DNA of 9,960 bases from Candidatus Aminicenantota bacterium (GTDB lineage Bacteria > Acidobacteriota > Aminicenantia > Aminicenantales > Aminicenantaceae): positions 1 through 9,960 of the forward strand of contig SOIA01000057.1 of the NCBI GenBank assembly GCA_004378665.1. Reading direction: 5' to 3'. The notes under the pieces were generated by a model. The model ran no database searches. It saw only the letters and a program-made list of their open reading frames with translations, and was not told the DNA's origin. Of this stretch, positions 6,237 to 9,960 are shown one piece after another. How positions within the stretch are numbered: the first letter of the stretch is position 1; each line of letters begins with the position of its first letter. Made by a program: the position numbers and the translations under genes.

Positions 6237-6265
6237 TTGAACTTTTCACGGGTCTATTATATTAT
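6237..6265 (+). promoter_or_regulatory. ligA: Candidate sigma-70 promoter for ligA
   Basis: TTGAAC (6237-6242) and TATTAT (6260-6265) are separated by 17 bases, matching consensus at 4/6 and 5/6 positions. The predicted start near 6272 leaves a leader of about 47 bases before the ligA ATG. It lies in the 140-base gap after the TPR gene. The call is based on consensus and position only. Confidence 0.5.
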
Positions 6266-6318
6266 CCTCATAGACTTGCTCCGGAGAGAAACCAGTCTGA
6301 CATCCTATCCACGATAAC

Positions 6319-8331
6319 ATGAGCACAAGACATCTTCCTCTCAAACAGGCTAAACAGAGGATCCAGAAATTAAGAGAGGATATTAAATACCATGAAAAGA
6401 AATATTACGTCGATAATGATCCTCAAATCTCTGATTCCGAATTCGACATGCTCGCGAAAGAGCTTGAAGCACTCGAGAAGCAGTTTCCCGAATTGATCAC
6501 ACCTGAATCTCCCACTCAAAGAGTTGGTGAGCAGCCTATCTCTGGATTCGCCTCTGTGGAACACAGCGCACCCATGCTTAGCCTGGATAATTGCTACAGC
6601 ATCGAAGAGCTGAAGGACTTTGAAGAGAGACTCAAAAAAATCATTCCCAAAGAAAAAATTAAATACGTGGCTGAACTCAAGATTGACGGCTTGGGAATAT
6701 CAGTCATTTATCGTGAAGGAAACTTTGTCCAGGCAGTGACCCGGGGAGATGGATTCAGAGGGGATGACGTGACATTCAACGTGAAAACAATCAGGAGCTT
6801 TCCTCTCACGATCCGCGAAACCCATGAGATTGAAGTCAGGGGAGAGGTTTTCCTTCCTTTTCAATCCTTCCATAAAATAAACCAGGAGCGATCAAAAAAA
6901 GGCGACCCGCTCTTTGCCAATCCGAGGAATGCGGCGGCTGGTTCTCTCCGTCTTCTTGACCCCAAAGAAGTGGCTTCGAGGCATCTGGATGTGTTCCTCT
7001 ACTCCATCCTTACAGATGGGAAAGAACAAAAAAAGCAATGGCAAAGCCTCCGGAAGCTTAAAGAACTGGGCTTCAAAATCAATCCTCACTCCAAGCTTTG
7101 TTCTTCTCTGGAAGAGGTTGTCTCCTTCTGGGAGGAACGGAGCGAGAAGAGGGACAGCCTGGATTATGATGTCGACGGCGTTGTGGTCAAGGTCGACTCC
7201 ACTCGACAGCAAAACATTCTCGGTAGCACGGCTAAATTTCCCCGGTGGTCCATCTCTTTCAAGTTTCCGGCCAGACAGGCCACAACACAGATTAAGGACA
7301 TCAAGATTCAGGTCGGACGGACAGGAGCCTTGACTCCTGTTGCCATCCTGGAATCTGTGCAACTTTCGGGAATCACAATCAGTCGCTCGACCCTTCACAA
7401 TGAAGACGAGATCAAGAGAAAAGACATCCGAACAGGAGACCATGTTCTCATCGAACGAAGCGGAGATGTTATCCCCAAGGTCGTCTCTGTGATGAAAGAG
7501 AGGCGCACGGGCAAAGAAACTCCTTACGTTTTTCCGACCAAATGTCCTGTTTGCGGTTCTTCAGTCTTCAAACCAGAAGGCGAAGCGATTTCGCGCTGTG
7601 AGAATCCCTCCTGCCCGGCAAAGCTGAAAGAATCCCTCCTGCATTTTGCATCGCGCAGGGCCATGAACATAGAAGGTCTGGGAGAAGCCCTGGTCGACCA
7701 GCTCCTGGGTAAAAAACTCGTGAGGACTATTCCGGACCTCTACTCATTGATGCTTGAAGATTTAGAAAAACTCGAAAGAATGGGACCGAAAAGCTCTCAG
7801 AACCTGTTGGATGAGATCGAAGGTTCAAAAGCCAGAGACCTGTCGCGGCTGGTCTTTGCCCTCGGGATAAGATACGTGGGAGAGCGGACAGCCCAAGCTC
7901 TGGCTGCCCGCTTTAAAGATATGATGATCCTGTCCAAGGCGTCCTTAGAAGAGCTAATTGATGTTGAAGATGTGGGGCTCAAAGTGGCTGAAAGCGTTGT
8001 TTTCTTTTTCAAGCAGCCCGAAAATATCGAACTCATGAATAAACTGAAAGACGCTGGTCTAATCTTCTCCCATAAGGAAACGACCAAACCGGCTGAACTT
8101 CCTCTGGCCGGGCAGACTTTTGTCCTCACCGGCAAGCTTTCAGAGTTGACAAGGGAGGAAGCCGCAGAGATCATCGAAAACCTGGGAGGAGTGGTGACGT
8201 TTTCGGTCAGCAGAAAAACGACGTATATTGTGGTCGGCGAATCTCCTGGAACTAAGCTCGAAAAAGCTCAAAGATTGGGAATCCCGATTCTGGGGGAAAA
8301 AGAATTCTCAAAGCTTGTCGGGAGAGATTAA
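6319..8331 (+). CDS. ligA: NAD-dependent DNA ligase (LigA)
   Basis: LigA seals nicks in DNA during replication and repair, using NAD+ to adenylate an active-site lysine. The 670-residue product has the full family layout: the Ia NAD-binding domain (about 1-70; YYVDNDPQISDSEFD), an adenylation domain with Lys121 in ELKIDG plus TRGDG and NPRNAAAGSLR, an OB fold (about 320-400; QVGRTGALTPVA and ERSGDVIPKV), a four-cysteine zinc finger (C409, C412, C427, C432), helix-hairpin-helix repeats (about 450-585), and a C-terminal BRCT domain (about 594-670). No domain is missing and the length is typical. ATG 6319 sits directly before the first conserved helix. No good ribosome binding site precedes it, although a sigma-70-like promoter lies about 50-80 bases upstream. 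The stop overlaps by four bases the stop of the convergent DUF4388 gene. Essential housekeeping gene; identification is secure. Confidence 0.98.
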   Translation: MSTRHLPLKQAKQRIQKLREDIKYHEKKYYVDNDPQISDSEFDMLAKELEALEKQFPELITPESPTQRVGEQPISGFASVEHSAPMLSLDNCYSIEELKDFEERLKKIIPKEKIKYVAELKIDGLGISVIYREGNFVQAVTRGDGFRGDDVTFNVKTIRSFPLTIRETHEIEVRGEVFLPFQSFHKINQERSKKGDPLFANPRNAAAGSLRLLDPKEVASRHLDVFLYSILTDGKEQKKQWQSLRKLKELGFKINPHSKLCSSLEEVVSFWEERSEKRDSLDYDVDGVVVKVDSTRQQNILGSTAKFPRWSISFKFPARQATTQIKDIKIQVGRTGALTPVAILESVQLSGITISRSTLHNEDEIKRKDIRTGDHVLIERSGDVIPKVVSVMKERRTGKETPYVFPTKCPVCGSSVFKPEGEAISRCENPSCPAKLKESLLHFASRRAMNIEGLGEALVDQLLGKKLVRTIPDLYSLMLEDLEKLERMGPKSSQNLLDEIEGSKARDLSRLVFALGIRYVGERTAQALAARFKDMMILSKASLEELIDVEDVGLKVAESVVFFFKQPENIELMNKLKDAGLIFSHKETTKPAELPLAGQTFVLTGKLSELTREEAAEIIENLGGVVTFSVSRKTTYIVVGESPGTKLEKAQRLGIPILGEKEFSKLVGRD

Positions 8332-9902
8332 CTTTTCTTCTTTTTCTTCTTTCCAAAAGAGATTATTCCCTTCAATCCTTTTTTCTCAGGCTTTTCAGTC
8401 AAACCTAAAGCTTTGAGAGCACCCTTATGTTCGGGATCGATATCCAAAGCTTTTTTAAACTGTCTTTTAGCTTTAACGGAAAGTCCTTCTTCATCATAAA
8501 ATTCACCCAGAGCCACAAAGCCCTGCGCCATCCAGGGTTCGAGTTCAATGGCTTTGTGAAAGTCTTCTTCGGCTTTCTCATGGAATGAGGGAACTTTGGA
8601 CTCAGCCATTGCGAGATACAAAAAATAATTCGCTTTATTGCTCTTTATCCTGATGGCCTCTTCAAAATAAACCAAAGCCTCTTCGTATTTCCCACGGTTG
8701 TACAGACCCTTCCCCTGGCGGAATTTCACATCCGCCTGTTTGTCCAATTCTTTTCTGTCCACCTCAGCCGGAGAATCCAGCTTCTCATCATATTCCTGTT
8801 TTTCTTTTTCATTGTTGAGGGTCTGGAAGGCTCTGGTGATGTGACCGAACATTTCCTCAACCATCCCTCTTACATCTTTGGGAAGATCTCGATCAAACCG
8901 GTCCGGATGATACTTGCGTGCCATTTCAAAATAAGCTTTTTTGATCTCCTTTTGAGCCGCGTCCCGGGGTAAATCTAAAATTTGATAATAATTCATGGAC
9001 TCGATCTCTTTGTTTAACGCCTCCAGCTCGTCTATCTTCTTCTGTGCCTTATCGTCCACAGGTTTCGGGGGCTTCTCTTTCTCCTCTTCAATAAGCTTCT
9101 CTGGCTTCATTTCTTCCCGGACTTTTTCTTTCTTCACTTTCTCTTTTTCTGGTACAGCAACCTTTTTTTCCTTCTTTCGCACCAGGGGAACCGCTTTTTT
9201 GGGCTTCTCTTTTTTGACCGGGGCCTCTTCTTCAACTCCAGCCTCTTGGACATCGATGAGATTCAAGCAGTAAAAGAGATAGAAGCTTTTCCAGAAAAAC
9301 TCCGCAGCGGAGTCAGAGGCATGGAAAAGCTTTTCTGCTGAAGATTTGCCGTCAATTGATCTTAACAATTGTTTTTCTTCGTTCGTCAAACGGTCCAGGC
9401 AGTCTTTTTTCCTGTAAACTGGAATTTTAGTCTTCATGGACTTTTCCAATTCAGGATTGTAGTCCATCCGCCTGATGCCTTCTTCGATCAAGTCACGCAC
9501 ATTCATTTTGTATTCGAATCTCTTCCGGCTGAGATCGCTCCGCACTTGAAAATCATACTTTCCGTCAAAAAGCGGGAAAATGTTCAAGGTGACTTCTCTC
9601 ATCTGAAACATCAAGCCGTCATTCAAATCTTCTTTGGTGAGAAGGCCTTTCTTGATCAGTGTTTTTCCAAGGCTTTGTGTCGGGTCGATGAACTGGTCGA
9701 TTTTCCTAAAGGTGTCAACAGAGATCTTCCCCAGTTTGAGCAAGATTTCCCCCAGAAGCTCATGAGGATGAGTTGTCTTGACCATGACTAAAACTCCCTT
9801 CTGGAAGAAAAGGTATTTCTGGAGTTCCTTCTGCTTATAGACAAGACACCCGGTCTCTTTTTTGAAATGAATCTCTTTGAGGTGATGTCCTATGTGTTCC
9901 AT
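8328..9902 (-). CDS. DUF4388 (PATAN-like) - J-domain - TPR fusion protein
   Basis: A 524-residue protein with no signal peptide or membrane segment. Residues 1 to about 135 resemble DUF4388/PATAN domains (HHLKEIHFKKETGCLVY, then a predicted strand-rich stretch, then LLGEILLKLGKIS and LGKTLIKKGLLTKEDL). About 136-220 is helical and may complete that module. About 222-290 is a Lys/Glu/Pro/Val-rich low-complexity linker. About 304-374 is a J domain with HPD at 332-334, as needed to stimulate an Hsp70 ATPase. About 386-500 holds roughly three TPRs, and the tail ends in six lysines. It lacks the Gly/Phe and zinc-finger regions of true DnaJ, so it is a specialised co-chaperone or adaptor rather than DnaJ itself. 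PATAN domains occur in bacterial signalling and gliding-related proteins; its role here is unknown. ATG 9902 includes the first predicted DUF4388 strand. No ribosome binding site is visible, and a promoter lies about 20 bases upstream. Confidence 0.88.
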   Translation of the reverse strand: MEHIGHHLKEIHFKKETGCLVYKQKELQKYLFFQKGVLVMVKTTHPHELLGEILLKLGKISVDTFRKIDQFIDPTQSLGKTLIKKGLLTKEDLNDGLMFQMREVTLNIFPLFDGKYDFQVRSDLSRKRFEYKMNVRDLIEEGIRRMDYNPELEKSMKTKIPVYRKKDCLDRLTNEEKQLLRSIDGKSSAEKLFHASDSAAEFFWKSFYLFYCLNLIDVQEAGVEEEAPVKKEKPKKAVPLVRKKEKKVAVPEKEKVKKEKVREEMKPEKLIEEEKEKPPKPVDDKAQKKIDELEALNKEIESMNYYQILDLPRDAAQKEIKKAYFEMARKYHPDRFDRDLPKDVRGMVEEMFGHITRAFQTLNNEKEKQEYDEKLDSPAEVDRKELDKQADVKFRQGKGLYNRGKYEEALVYFEEAIRIKSNKANYFLYLAMAESKVPSFHEKAEEDFHKAIELEPWMAQGFVALGEFYDEEGLSVKAKRQFKKALDIDPEHKGALKALGLTEKPEKKGLKGIISFGKKKKKKS

Positions 9903-9919
9903 CTTGGATTTCTACTATT

Positions 9920-9947
9920 ATTATATAAAATAAAATCATAATGCAAA
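9920..9947 (-). promoter_or_regulatory. Candidate sigma-70 promoter for the DUF4388-J-TPR gene
   Basis: On the - strand, TTTGCA (9947-9942) and a perfect TATAAT (9925-9920) are separated by 16 bases in very AT-rich DNA. Transcription would start near 9913, leaving a leader of only about 10 bases and no Shine-Dalgarno sequence. The -10 element is convincing and the -35 is moderate (4/6). The base composition raises the chance of a random match. Confidence 0.5.
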
Positions 9948-9960
9948 AAAAATTACAAGA

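Noticed and set aside
6892..7443. 183-codon open frame on the - strand inside ligA
   Set aside because: It lies opposite the adenylation and OB domains of LigA; its length reflects codon composition and its protein looks random.
9369..9791. 140-codon open frame on the + strand opposite the DUF4388 region
   Set aside because: It is antisense to a well-supported gene, with no domain, no ribosome binding site and no neighbouring support.
1..9960. CRISPR array, tRNA, rRNA, or defence or toxin-antitoxin genes
   Set aside because: No spaced direct repeats, no cloverleaf or rRNA-like stretches, and all substantial reading frames are explained by housekeeping or scaffold proteins.

Overview
The window looks like ordinary chromosomal DNA from a Gram-negative-type bacterium of moderate GC content. 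It holds nine protein-coding genes packed closely together, with no RNA gene, CRISPR array or recognisable transposase. The gene set is peptidoglycan synthesis, NAD-dependent DNA ligase, a sigma-54-type promoter, an exported TPR protein, and a DUF4388/J-domain/TPR fusion. That set would suit a deltaproteobacterial, acidobacterial or Aminicenantes-like lineage. This placement is inferred from gene content and style only, not from a phylogenetic marker.

Left region (about 54-3771, + strand): a probable five-gene operon. It runs murA (UDP-GlcNAc enolpyruvyl transferase), a HinT-type HIT hydrolase, a UPF0173-type metallo-beta-lactamase-fold hydrolase, a YacP-like NYN-domain nuclease, and a Rossmann/DUF2520 protein. 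Gaps are 16, 54 and 40 bases, and the last two genes share a 4-base ATGA overlap. Facing it, and overlapping its end by 35 bases, is murB on the - strand, which catalyses the reductive step straight after MurA. The two enzymes for making UDP-MurNAc are therefore at opposite ends of this block and on opposite strands.

Middle region (4685-4987): the divergent control region between murB and an exported TPR protein, and the least ordinary part of the window. It contains a perfect 24-base inverted repeat with a 67-base spacer (4744-4858). Fifteen bases further on is a full-consensus sigma-54 -24/-12 element (4872-4888), followed by a roughly 90-base leader and a clear ribosome binding site for the TPR gene. 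A sigma-70-like promoter for murB lies between the left repeat arm and an internal ATG, so murB probably starts at 4684 rather than at the first available ATG.

Right region (4988-9960): the TPR gene, a weak hairpin, a sigma-70-like promoter, then ligA. ligA is convergent with, and overlaps by 4 bases, a 524-residue protein joining a DUF4388 (PATAN-like) domain, a long charged linker, a J domain with an HPD motif, and TPRs. Neither convergent pair leaves room for a conventional terminator. I see no complete undescribed system. The most promising leads are the inverted-repeat/sigma-54 region with the exported TPR protein it appears to control, and the DUF4388-J-TPR architecture.
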